From contig JAEUPD010000169.1 in the NCBI GenBank assembly GCA_016788525.1, positions 1 through 33,122 on the forward strand: a stretch of 33,122 bases of DNA, in the 5' to 3' direction. The position numbers and the translations under genes were made by a program. The notes beneath the pieces were generated by a model. That model worked only from the letters and a program-made list of their open reading frames with translations, ran no database searches and had not been told where the DNA came from. This DNA comes from Rubrivivax sp. Lineage in GTDB: Bacteria; Pseudomonadota; Gammaproteobacteria; Burkholderiales; Burkholderiaceae_C. Shown piece after piece: positions 8,041 to 15,494 of this stretch (positions within the stretch are counted from its first letter, which is position 1; each line of letters begins with the position of its first letter).

Positions 8041-9035
8041 GGCACCGCCTTGGCGATGCGCACCAGGCAGTCGGCCAGCACACCCGCTGATTCGCCCAGC
8101 CGCGGGCTCGGGCGCGTCAGCACCTCGTACAGGCTCTCGTCAAAGCCGCACAGCCGCCCATGTTGCACCGCCGGCAGCACCTGCCAGCCCGGCCGTGACC
8201 GCAGTGCCGCCTGCTCGCGCTGCACGCCCATGATGACTTCGGGCCGGGCGCGCACGATGAACTCCGGATTGAGCTTGGGGAACGGCCCCAGCTCGCGTGG
8301 CACGATGTTGACCAGGCCCAGCCGGGCCAGCGTCTCACCGATGAACGAGGTGGTGCCCGCGGCGTAGGGCCCGCCGCCGATCTCGAAGTACACGCTGCGC
8401 CCGCGCAGTGCAGCGGGCACGCGCGCGGCGGCCGCGGCCAGCTCGGCCTGCAGCCGCGCCCACACGCGCTCGGCTTCGTCGGGCGTGCCCAGCAGCTGCG
8501 CCACCAGGCCGAGCGTGCGCTGCACATCGGCGTGGCTTTCGGAGCGCAGGCGCACCACGGTGAACCCGAGCGCCTCGAGCCGGTCGAGCGCGCGCGCCGA
8601 GGTCGAGGCCAGCACGAGGTCGGGCTTGAGCCGCGCGATGGCTTCGATCTGCGCATCGTCCAGCCCACCCAGGCGCGGCAGCGCGCTGATCTGTGGCGGC
8701 CAGTTCGAGTAGCGGTCCACGCCCACCAGCCGCGCCCCGATGCCCAGCACCCAGGCGGTCTCGGTGAGTGAAGGCAGCAGCGTCACGATGCGCTGCGGCG
8801 GCGCCGGCAGGCGATGCTCGGTGCCGCGGTCGTCGCGCAGGTGGATCGGCTGGGCGAAGGCGGTGCCGAGGGCCCACAACAGGGCCACAGGCAGAGCCGA
8901 CGAGCGGGCCGAGGAACGGGCCGAGGAACAGGCCGAGGAACAGGCCGAAGAGGGGGCCGGCCGCGAGGGGGTGCCAGCGGTGCGCCGCATCGCCTTCCAC
9001 AGTGCCCGCACCCCGGCCTGGAACCACGACCTCAT
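8037..9035 (-). CDS. btuF: Periplasmic cobalamin-binding protein with repeat-extended signal region
   Basis: This is a class III substrate-binding protein that hands cobalamin to BtuCD in the periplasm. Residues from about 62 on are typical: RIVTLLPSLTETAWVLG, VGVDRYSNWP, and the helix-rich second lobe with NPEFIVRARPEVIMG. ATG 9035 is chosen for its AAGGAG Shine-Dalgarno and gives 332 residues. The N-terminus is odd. A basic, Ser-rich region made of Ser-Ser-Ala-(Cys/Arg) repeats precedes the hydrophobic core ALPVALLWALGTAFA, with likely cleavage before QPIHLRD. The repeat comes from five 12-bp DNA units. An alternative ATG at 8990 would shorten but not remove it. Gap to btuB is 29 nt. Confidence 0.92.
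   Translation of the reverse strand: MRSWFQAGVRALWKAMRRTAGTPSRPAPSSACSSACSSARSSARSSALPVALLWALGTAFAQPIHLRDDRGTEHRLPAPPQRIVTLLPSLTETAWVLGIGARLVGVDRYSNWPPQISALPRLGGLDDAQIEAIARLKPDLVLASTSARALDRLEALGFTVVRLRSESHADVQRTLGLVAQLLGTPDEAERVWARLQAELAAAAARVPAALRGRSVYFEIGGGPYAAGTTSFIGETLARLGLVNIVPRELGPFPKLNPEFIVRARPEVIMGVQREQAALRSRPGWQVLPAVQHGRLCGFDESLYEVLTRPSPRLGESAGVLADCLVRIAKAVP
8899..8958 (-). repeat. Five 12-bp tandem units inside btuF signal-peptide coding region
   Basis: Read on the plus strand, the units GACGAGCGGGCC, GAGGAACGGGCC, GAGGAACAGGCC (twice) and GAAGAGGGGGCC follow one another without spacing. On the coding (minus) strand they encode Ser-Ser-Ala plus Cys or Arg. The 12-bp unit keeps the frame, so copy-number change would alter the length of the N-terminal region without breaking the gene. 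Confidence 0.9.
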
Positions 9036-9064
9036 CGCTGCTCCTTCGACCCCGCTCAAGCGCT

Positions 9065-10957
9065 TCAGCGCGGCGCCCAGCGCAGCGTCACGAACGCCTC
9101 GCGCGCGGGCTGGTTGTAGCCGAGCGCAGTCTCGTAACGCCGGTCGGCCACGTTGTTGACCTTCAACCCGAGGGCCCAGCCGGGCGCCGGGGCCCAGTCG
9201 GCGCGCAGGTCCCACACGGTGTAGCCCGGCAGCTCGACAGAGTTGGCGGCATTCTCGAAGCGCGCGCCGCTGTTGAGCATCGAGGCGCCGAGCGTCCAGG
9301 CGCCGATGCGGCGCTCGGCACCCAAGCGCAACACTTCCCGTGCGCGGCGCGGCAACTGGCGGCCGAAGTTGGCGTTGTTCGGGTTGCTGTTGCGCGGATC
9401 GATGAGTTCGCCGCCGGCGCTCAGGCGCCAGCCCTGCAGTTGTGTGCGCACTGTGAGCGTGAGGCCTTCGATGTCTGCGTTGACGTTGGTGGGGTTGGCG
9501 CCGGGTGTGATGTAGCCGCGGATGTCGCTCGAGAAGGCGGCGAAGCGCACCTCGTGCACGCCCTGAGACCAGCGCAGGCCGACCTCGCGGTGCAGGCCTT
9601 CCTCGGGCTGCAGCAGCGGGTTGCCGAAGCCCGGAAAATACAGCTGGTTGAAGCTGGGTGCGGTGAAGCTGGTGCCGAACGATGCCGTGGCGCGCAGCCC
9701 CGGCGCCACTTCCAGGCCGTAGGCCAGCGAGCCGGTGGTCTGGTTGCCGAACTGCGAGTTGCGATCGCGCCGCACGCTGGCCTGCCAGCCATGCGCGCCG
9801 GCCTCGCCGTTCAGGCCCAGTCCGAGGCCAGTGATGGTGCGCTCGCTGACCGCGAACGGCGTGCCCGGGCGTTCCACCTCCTGTTCGATGCGTTCGGCCA
9901 GCGCCAGCGCCGTGCCCAGTGGCGTGTCGAACCCGTTCTCCCAGCTCACCTGCTGCTGCGTGGAGCCGATCGTGCCGAGATCGGTGAAGGGCGAGGCGCT
10001 GGCCAGCGTGTCCAGTTCGTCGATGGAGCGCGCCCACTTCAGCGCGGTGCGCCAGCCCGTGGCCGCGGGGCCCGACACCTGGGCCGACAGCACCTCGGTG
10101 CGCAGCCTGGTGCGCGAGTCGGCGCCCGGGCCGTCGTCGTAGTGGTTGGTGCCCTTGGCCGATAGCATGGTTGCCTCGGCGCGCCAAGTGCCCAGGCGCA
10201 GGCCGAGGCGGCCGCTGAGGCTGGTCTGCTCGAAACCGTCGTCGTCGGCGTTGAAGCTGCCGAACGGCACGCGTTCGTTGGTGGTCGAAATGCCGTCGGT
10301 GCGCCGGTGCTGCAGGCGCAGGTGGCCGTCGAAGGCGCCGGTGCCGAAGCGCGCCCCGGCGGCCAGTTCGCCGTAGCTGCGGCTGCCTGCGGTGGCGCCG
10401 CCCTCGGGACGGAAGCCGGGTTGGCCGCCGCGCGTGAAGACCTGGATCACGCCACCCACGGCTTCGGAACCGTACAGGCCCGACATCGGGCCACGCACGA
10501 CTTCGATGCGCTCGATCGCGTCCAGCGGGATGTTGTCCCAGGTGGGCGAGCCCACCGTCGCCGAGCCGTAGCGCACGCCATCGATCAGCAGCAGCGTGTG
10601 CCGCGACTCCAGCCCGCGCAACGAGACCGAGGCTGTCTTGCCCAGGCCGCCGTTGCTCCAGAACTGCACCCCGCTTTCGGTGGCCAGCAGCTCGGCCAGC
10701 GTGCGGCCGGCGGCGGCCTCGATCTGCGCGCGTTCGATCACGGTGACCTCGGCCAGCGCGCGGTCCACGCGCTGCGGCGTGCGCGTGCCGGTGATGACCA
10801 CCGGGTCGCCGGCGGCGGCGCCTTGCGCATGCGCCGCGGGCGCACACACGGCCGTGATGGCCAGGAGGGCGGTGGCAGCGCCGCCGATGAACCTGGTTGT
10901 GGAGACGGCGAAGCCAGGCCGCGACCTTGCACTGCAATGCCTGTGGAGAGAGACCAT
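9065..10957 (-). CDS. btuB: TonB-dependent cobalamin receptor
   Basis: This is the outer-membrane receptor that binds B12 and imports it with TonB energy. The 630-residue product has an N-terminal signal peptide (core IGGAATALLAITAVCAPAAHA), a TonB-box-like DPVVITGTRTPQR, and a plug domain with LRGLESRHTLLLIDGVRYGS and IERIEVVRGPMSGLYGSEAVGGVI. A beta barrel follows, ending in KVNNVADRRYETALGY and VTLRWAPR. The last residue is Arg, not the usual terminal aromatic. ATG 10957 is the only good start before the signal core, though its ribosome site is weak, as is common below a riboswitch. First gene of the operon, under the cobalamin riboswitch. Confidence 0.95.
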   Translation of the reverse strand: MVSLHRHCSARSRPGFAVSTTRFIGGAATALLAITAVCAPAAHAQGAAAGDPVVITGTRTPQRVDRALAEVTVIERAQIEAAAGRTLAELLATESGVQFWSNGGLGKTASVSLRGLESRHTLLLIDGVRYGSATVGSPTWDNIPLDAIERIEVVRGPMSGLYGSEAVGGVIQVFTRGGQPGFRPEGGATAGSRSYGELAAGARFGTGAFDGHLRLQHRRTDGISTTNERVPFGSFNADDDGFEQTSLSGRLGLRLGTWRAEATMLSAKGTNHYDDGPGADSRTRLRTEVLSAQVSGPAATGWRTALKWARSIDELDTLASASPFTDLGTIGSTQQQVSWENGFDTPLGTALALAERIEQEVERPGTPFAVSERTITGLGLGLNGEAGAHGWQASVRRDRNSQFGNQTTGSLAYGLEVAPGLRATASFGTSFTAPSFNQLYFPGFGNPLLQPEEGLHREVGLRWSQGVHEVRFAAFSSDIRGYITPGANPTNVNADIEGLTLTVRTQLQGWRLSAGGELIDPRNSNPNNANFGRQLPRRAREVLRLGAERRIGAWTLGASMLNSGARFENAANSVELPGYTVWDLRADWAPAPGWALGLKVNNVADRRYETALGYNQPAREAFVTLRWAPR

Positions 10958-11039
10958 GAAGAACAGCCCAAGACAGTCGTGCCAGCCAGCTACCCCGCAA
11001 GCTCGCACCTCATGGCACCCCACCCGCCAAGGCGGCGTG

Positions 11040-11240
11040 CCTCCTCGTTGGCCGGTATCCGGGCTGGCGGAGGCGACCTGTGTGCCCTTCCCGGGCCCTG
11101 CCAGCGGCAGGGGCCCAGTGGGATCTCGACACAAGCGGGGAGCGTGAACTCCCGTCCGCTTACCGTTGCGGGTGCAGCTCAGGTTGGGGCGGTGGATGCC
11201 GCCTCTCCTGATTCCCGTTGAACTGCCACCCGAGAAACGG
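11040..11240 (-). promoter_or_regulatory. Cobalamin (B12) riboswitch upstream of btuB
   Basis: The minus strand carries the signs of the cobalamin riboswitch family. The 5' part has GGGTGGCAGTTCAACGGGAA followed by TCAGGAG (about 11204-11232). The conserved core CCCGCAACGGTAA is at 11160-11172. The B12-box AGCCCGGATACCGGC is at 11051-11065. The order and spacing fit, and it lies about 80 nt before the btuB ATG. Ligand binding is expected to reduce expression of btuBFCD-cobQ. A short GC-rich dyad (11024-11035) downstream could belong to the expression platform. Exact ends are estimates. Confidence 0.92.
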
Positions 11241-11333
11241 GCGGCGAGCACCAACGGGCGGCAATGTACCAGCGGATGCCCCGGCGGCAACGGTGCCTTG
11301 CCCGAAGGGCTGCCATGCGTGGCGACGGCGGCT

Positions 11334-11501
11334 GGCCCGCGTGGCGCGGCGCCCGGCCACCAGCACCGTGGTGCCGCGTGCGAATTCGCCGCGCCGGCCC
11401 GAGGGCATGAAGACGGCCCGCACCGAGGCGGCGGCGTCACCGTGCGGTGCAGGCGTGCGGCCGGGATCCTCGAGCGTCTCGATCGGTGTCGACTCTGACA
11501 A
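11334..11501 (-). pseudogene. N-terminal fragment of corrinoid-activating ASKHA/2Fe-2S protein (RACo-like)
   Basis: About 56 codons remain. The part RAVFMPSGRRGEFARGTTVL resembles the start of ferredoxin/DUF4445 (ASKHA) proteins that reductively reactivate the cobalt centre of corrinoid methyltransferases. The cysteine ligands of the 2Fe-2S domain and everything after are absent: after VLVAGRRATRA the frame runs into Arg-rich nonsense towards the riboswitch. The apparent start is a TTG at 11501 with a poor ribosome site. Family assignment rests on about 25 residues and is from memory of the family, so it is moderate. Confidence 0.5.
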
Positions 11502-11549
11502 GGAAGTCCTCTTCAGGGCGTGGTGCCGCGCGCGGGTGCACCGCTTGGC

Positions 11550-11890
11550 TCAATGGAAGATGCAGGGCGCTTCGGCCGCATGCGCGTGCCGGCAGGTCAG
11601 GCACACCGGATGCGCGGCGGGTGCATCGGCGGGCGGCGGGGCGGTCTCGCCGGCCTCGTCTCGCACCTCCTGCATCAGAAAGTCGCGCAGGGCCTGCACA
11701 CGGCGCGAGCCGCGCATGTCCGCGGCATAGACGAGGCAGGCGCTGAAGCTGGGGCCGTCCTCATCGGCCAGGACCTCCACCAGCTCCGACGCATCCTCGG
11801 CGATGTAGCGCGGCAGTGCGGCAATGCCCAGGCCGGCGCGCGCCGCGCGGAACATGCCGCAGACGTTGTTCACCTTGAGCGCGGGCTTGC
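11550..11890 (-). pseudogene. 3' remnant of a LysR-family regulator
   Basis: The last 111 codons of a LysR-type regulator survive. They hold the second half of the effector-binding domain: PALKVNNVCGMFRAARAGLG, IAALPRYIAEDA, GPSFSACLVYAADM, and RGSRRVQALRDFLMQEV, followed by a 35-residue tail with Cys and His (HPVCLTCRHAH). The helix-turn-helix and first half of the domain (about 190 residues) are missing. Upstream of 11890 the frame becomes low-complexity and no longer matches the family. The truncated 5' side faces the truncated 5' side of the metallo-beta-lactamase-fold remnant on the other strand, as expected if a deletion removed the intergenic region of a divergent pair. Confidence 0.8.
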
Positions 11891-11989
11891 GTTCGTGGCC
11901 CGGCACGGCCCCGGCCCCGGGGGGTGGGGTGTCGAGCCGAAGGGGGGCTGATTCACGAGGGCCAGGGTGGATCGGGCTGCCCAGGCACG

Positions 11990-12429
11990 GCGGGCCTGCC
12001 CTGGGCAGATCCTCTTCGAGGCGGGCGGCAGGCGCATCCTCGTCGACTGCGGCCCCTCCTCGCTGATCGCGATGCGCGCGCAGGGCGTGGACCCCAACGG
12101 CATCGACTTCATCGTGCTGACGCACCTGCACGGCGACCCTGGCGCGGGCGTGCCGTTCCTGCTGCTGGATGCGATGCTGGGCGCCAAGCGCCAGCAGCCG
12201 CTGCGCGTCGTGGGCCCGGCCGGTTGCGCCGCGCATCTGCGGCAATTGTTCCTGCTGCTGTGGCCGGGCAGCGCGGCGATGCAGCCGCGCTTTGACTACC
12301 GCTGCGACGAGTTGCCGCTCGGGCAGCGCTGCGAGTTCGATGGCGTGGCCGTCACCCCCTACGCCGCCGGCGCGCCGCGCCGAAGTGCCCGAGCGCTGCG
12401 CCAGCGATGGCATGGTGCTCGAGCTTTGA
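11990..12429 (+). pseudogene. Truncated, internally deleted metallo-beta-lactamase-fold hydrolase
   Basis: Recognisable sequence runs from ILFEAGGRRILVDCGPSSLI through GIDFIVLTHLHGD, GVPFLLLDAMLGAKR and FDGVAVTPYAAG. It then breaks at about 12365-12380 and resumes in another frame with AEVPERCASDGMVLEL, which is the usual C-terminus of this family. So the N-terminal strands, roughly the middle 100-120 residues and the reading frame are lost. The zinc motif HxHxDH reads HLHGDP, missing its last His. Start coordinate is approximate. It cannot encode an active enzyme. It is back to back with the LysR remnant. Confidence 0.8.
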
Positions 12430-12467
12430 GCCGAACTTCAATCCGCGCCGCGCCGCGCCGCCCGGCC

Positions 12468-13667
12468 TCAATGCGGCGAAGCTCGCGCCGCCGGTGCGTG
12501 CAGTGCCAGCAAGGCGCTCAGGGCCGACAGGCTGAGCGCCATCGTCAGCCACAGCGTGGCGGCGCCCCAGGCATCCAGCGCCAGCCCGGCGAGATAGGGC
12601 GCCAGCGCGGCGGTGAAGCGTGCCGGCAATGTGAGCCAGCCCTGGCGTGCGCCGTAGCCGCGCGCGCCGAACAGCATCAGCGGCAGCGTGCCGCGCACGA
12701 TGGTGTTGATGCCGTTGCCCAAGCCGTGCAGCGTGGCGAAGACGGGTGCGGCGGCCGGCCCCAGCGCCATCAGCGTCAGCACGCCCAGCGGGTGGCCGAG
12801 CGTGGCCACGCGCGCGCTCACCAGCGGATGCAGGCGCCGCATCAGCCCCATCTCCAGCAGCCGCCCGGCCACCTGGGCCGGGCCGATGAGCGCCCCGGCC
12901 AGCACCGCCAGCGCCAGCGTGGCGCCGGCCAGTTGCAGCAGCCGCGGCAGGTGTGCAGCCATGGCATTGGTGATGAAGCCCATGGCGGCAAACGTGAAGG
13001 CCAGCAGCCAGGGCGCGTGTCGCGAGACCGGCGGCAGTTCCTGCTCGGCTGCGCCTGGCAATGCGGCCCCGCCGGCCGCCGCCGCCTGGCCGCCCGCGGG
13101 CGCCGCGCTGCGCGGCAGCAGCAGGTTCAGCGGCAGGCCCAGCACCAGGTGCATCGCCGCCCACGCCACGCAGGCGCCGCGCCAGCCCCATTGCGCTTCC
13201 ATCCACGCCGACAAGGGCCAGCCCACGGTGCTGGCAAAGCCGCCCAGCAGCGTGATGCCGGCAATCGCATCGCGGGCCCGGGGGCCGTACAGCCGCGCCA
13301 GCGCCGAGAACGCGGCGTCGTACAGGCCGCAACCCATGGCCGCGCCGATCAGCAGCCACGAAGCCATCAGGCTCCACGGGCCCTGGACCAGCGCCAGGCT
13401 GCCGATGCCGACGGCGAAGGCGAGGTTGGTGCCGGCCAGCACCGGGCGGCCACCGTGGCGGTCGATCATGCGCCCGCACCAGGGGCCCACCGCCGCGGCG
13501 GCCAGCAGTGCCAGCGAGAAAGCCGCAAAGACGGTGGCCGGCACGATGCCGAGGTCGCGCGCCATCGGCACCGCCAGGATGGCCGGCAGGTAGTGCGACG
13601 AGGCCCAGGCGAGCGTCTGCGTGCTGCCCAGCAGCAGGACGGGGCCGCGCAGCGCGCGCTCCATCAC
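12468..13667 (-). CDS. Major facilitator superfamily transporter
   Basis: The 399-residue protein has about 12 hydrophobic segments and is a typical MFS carrier of the inner membrane. The loop 2-3 motif is visible as GRMIDRHGGRPVLAGTN, and a second-half pseudo-repeat begins after a Gly/Ala-rich central loop (about residues 180-200, AAPAGGQAAAAGGAAL). It begins 22 nt after the arsH-like stop on the same strand, so it was probably co-transcribed with that gene. MFS genes beside arsH are common in arsenic clusters, so an arsenical or related anion is a possible substrate, but nothing in the sequence fixes it. Two ATGs (13667, 13664) are adjacent. It seems intact, unlike its neighbours. Confidence 0.85.
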   Translation of the reverse strand: MMERALRGPVLLLGSTQTLAWASSHYLPAILAVPMARDLGIVPATVFAAFSLALLAAAAVGPWCGRMIDRHGGRPVLAGTNLAFAVGIGSLALVQGPWSLMASWLLIGAAMGCGLYDAAFSALARLYGPRARDAIAGITLLGGFASTVGWPLSAWMEAQWGWRGACVAWAAMHLVLGLPLNLLLPRSAAPAGGQAAAAGGAALPGAAEQELPPVSRHAPWLLAFTFAAMGFITNAMAAHLPRLLQLAGATLALAVLAGALIGPAQVAGRLLEMGLMRRLHPLVSARVATLGHPLGVLTLMALGPAAAPVFATLHGLGNGINTIVRGTLPLMLFGARGYGARQGWLTLPARFTAALAPYLAGLALDAWGAATLWLTMALSLSALSALLALHAPAARASPH

Positions 13668-13689
13668 CGGGGCGCGATGGTCGTGGGCA

Positions 13690-14184
13690 TCACACCGCGG
13701 CGCGCAGGTTGACGCGCCGCGCCAGCTCTTCGGCGCTTTCCTTGCGTTCGCTGTAGCGGTCGACCAGGTGGTCCTTGATGTCGCGCGTGAGCAGCGTGAA
13801 CTTCATCAGCTCCTCCATCACGTCGACCACGCGGTCGTAGAAGGCCGAGGGCTTCATGCGGTCGTGTTCGTCGAACTCGTTGAAGGCCTTGGCCACCGAG
13901 GACTGGTTGGGAATGGTCAGCAGGCGCATCCAGCGGCCCAGCACGCGCAGCTGGTTCACGGCATTGAACGACTGCGAGCCGCCACACACCTGCATCACGG
14001 CCAGCGTCTTGCCCTGCGTGGGGCGCACTGCGCCCACCGCGAGCGGGATCCAGTCGATCTGCGCCTTCATGATGCCGGTCATCGCGCCGTGCCCCGGCCC
14101 TTGCGGCGGGCGCAGCGCGGCGGCGTCAGGGGCGCGATAGTGCTCGTGGGCGAGCGCGGGGAAGGTCGGTGGTTGTTCGAACAT
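13690..14184 (-). pseudogene. arsH: ArsH-type FMN reductase with in-frame loss of the FMN-binding N-terminal half
   Basis: ArsH is an NADPH:FMN oxidoreductase of arsenic clusters, known in some species to oxidise trivalent organoarsenicals. Residues 30-150 here are a close match: [60 protein letters not shown], and [20 protein letters not shown], ending in [10 protein letters not shown]. The product is only 164 residues against about 230-240 for the family. The N-terminus [20 protein letters not shown] is like the family start, then jumps at about codon 27-30 (near 14095-14105) straight to GPGHGAMT. The flavodoxin phosphate loop (GSLRxxSxS) and the next helices are gone. The frame stays open, so a short protein may still be made. 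Confidence 0.8.
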
Positions 14185-14201
14185 CGGCGTCGGTCAGTCT
14201 C

Positions 14202-14221
14202 GGGCCCGTTTGCGCGGGCCC
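14202..14221. terminator. GC-rich hairpin between arsH-like gene and cobO remnant
   Basis: Arms GGGCCCG (14202-14208) and CGGGCCC (14215-14221) pair perfectly around a 6-nt loop. There is no T run on either side, so it is only a possible terminator, perhaps for the former cobO transcript. Confidence 0.3.
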
Positions 14222-14279
14222 ATGAGCACCGAGCATAGCCCGGCGCCGCGGCGGGCCGGGCGTGCGCCGCACCTGCCGC

Positions 14280-14459
14280 TCAGTCTTCGATGCCGCGCTG
14301 CGACGGCACACCCAACATGCAGTGATGCTTGGTCAGCCCCATTCGCGTCACGGTGTCGGCCTGCTCCACCAGCGCCTGCGGCGCATTGCGCCCGGTCACG
14401 ACCACGTGCACCTGAGCCGGGCGGTCGCGCAGCACGACCAGCACCTCCTCCCGCGTGGG
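14280..14459 (-). pseudogene. cobO: 3' remnant of cobalamin adenosyltransferase
   Basis: The last 59 codons match the C-terminus of CobO/BtuR: PTREEVLVVLRDRPAQVHVV, VTGRNAPQALVEQADTVTRM and a tail ending SQRGIED. The P-loop half of the protein (about 120-140 residues) is missing. The homology stops sharply at 14459, and at 14460 the 3' end of a different gene begins on the other strand. Intact CobO would adenosylate corrinoids before the CobQ step, so its loss here matters for the pathway unless another copy exists. Confidence 0.85.
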
Positions 14460-14546
14460 GTCTCGATGACCTGGTGGCTGATGCCGCTGCTGACCCGGCG
14501 GCTGGCCGCCTGGATCTACCCGAAGCGCCGGGTTGCGGGTGGCTGA
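14460..14546 (+). pseudogene. 3' remnant of a small membrane protein gene
   Basis: The frame from 14460 to the TGA at 14546 reads SMTWWLMPLLTRRLAAWIYP followed by KRRVAGG. It looks like the last transmembrane segment and basic tail of an integral membrane protein, of the kind found at the end of proteins with an antibiotic-biosynthesis-monooxygenase-like domain. The identification is weak. It directly abuts the truncated cobO. Confidence 0.4.
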
Positions 14547-14745
14547 AGGCGGTGCGCGGCGGCCACGCACGACGACACGGCGGCGCCGGGGCCGGCAGCC
14601 GCGCGCCGTGATGTGCAGCTTGTCGACGCCGAGGGCGTGGTGCGTTCGCGGCGATCAGGCGCATGCAGATGCAGGCGGGCCCAGCTGCGTGCCTGCTTTG
14701 GAGCCCCGCCGATGAGGCTCGTGCTCGATGGCCCGGGCGAGTGCA

Positions 14746-15246
14746 GCCTCCGGGGGGCATGGGCCGAGCAAAGAGCCAGCCCTGCCTCAGATCACAGCCG
14801 GCCCGCTCCAATTCGACCCATTCCTCGTTCCGTTCAATGCCCTCGGCCGTGACCTCCAGTCCCAGCCCATGACCCAGCTGCACGATGCTGTGCAGCAGCG
14901 CGTAGCGGGCTGGCGATGCATCGACGTGGTCCACGAAGCTGCGGTCGATCTTCCGCTCGCGCCGCGCGCGCGGTGCCGTGAGCAGCCGGGCCATGGCCGC
15001 ACCGTGACCCTGCGCGTGGGTGGCGAGTGCATGCAACTCCAGCAGGCGTGGCCATTCCTCCCTTGTCACCCGGTCGGCGGCCAGCTGCACGGCCCGCAAG
15101 TGCCAAGCCGACAGCGCCACCACCAACAGCATCAGCACCAGCAGGGCTGCAAAGGCGGCCGCCAGCTGGGCAGAGAGTGCGCGGGAACCGACGTGCGCGA
15201 AGGCCGATCGCACCGCTGGCGTGGACACGGTCGGCTGTTCAGGCAT
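14746..15246 (-). pseudogene. Sensor N-terminus joined in frame to the tail of an EAL domain
   Basis: Residues 1-60 look like the start of a membrane sensor (chemoreceptor or GGDEF-EAL protein): one transmembrane segment (AAFAALLVLMLLVVALSAWH) followed by a helical ligand-domain start (RVTREEWPRLLELHALATHA). At about residue 98 the sequence switches without a frame change to the last third of an EAL phosphodiesterase domain: KIDRSFVDHVDASPARYALL, LGLEVTAEGIERNEEWVELE, then CDLRQGWLFARPMP. The EAL signature, the GGDEF domain and the second membrane segment are absent, so it cannot hydrolyse cyclic-di-GMP. The frame stays open beyond 14746 without family sequence, to about 14194. Confidence 0.7.
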
Positions 15247-15494
15247 GTTGGCCCCATCGGCTGCCCGGACCAGGTCTTGAGGATGCCGATCCTCGCGCAC
15301 GAGCGAACGCCCGTCGAAGGTGGCTGGCCGAGCAACCTGCTGGAACAACAGCGCCGGGCCACGGGCCGGCTACTTCGATGTCACCCGCCGGCACGTTGGC
15401 GAGCCGCTTGTCATTGGCTGCTGGCAACACCCGTCGCGTCGCGCGGGCGAAGCCCCACCATGACCGAGAGTCCGCGCGATGGTCCGGCGCCGCG

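Noticed and set aside
8899..8958. Lipoprotein signal in BtuF from the Ser-Ala-Cys repeats
   Set aside because: The cysteines lie before the hydrophobic core, not after it, so no lipobox is formed.
9036..11000. Upstream extension of the btuF frame to 11000
   Set aside because: The extension is the wrong frame of btuB and reads as Arg/His-rich nonsense; a good ribosome site and signal peptide start btuF at 9035.
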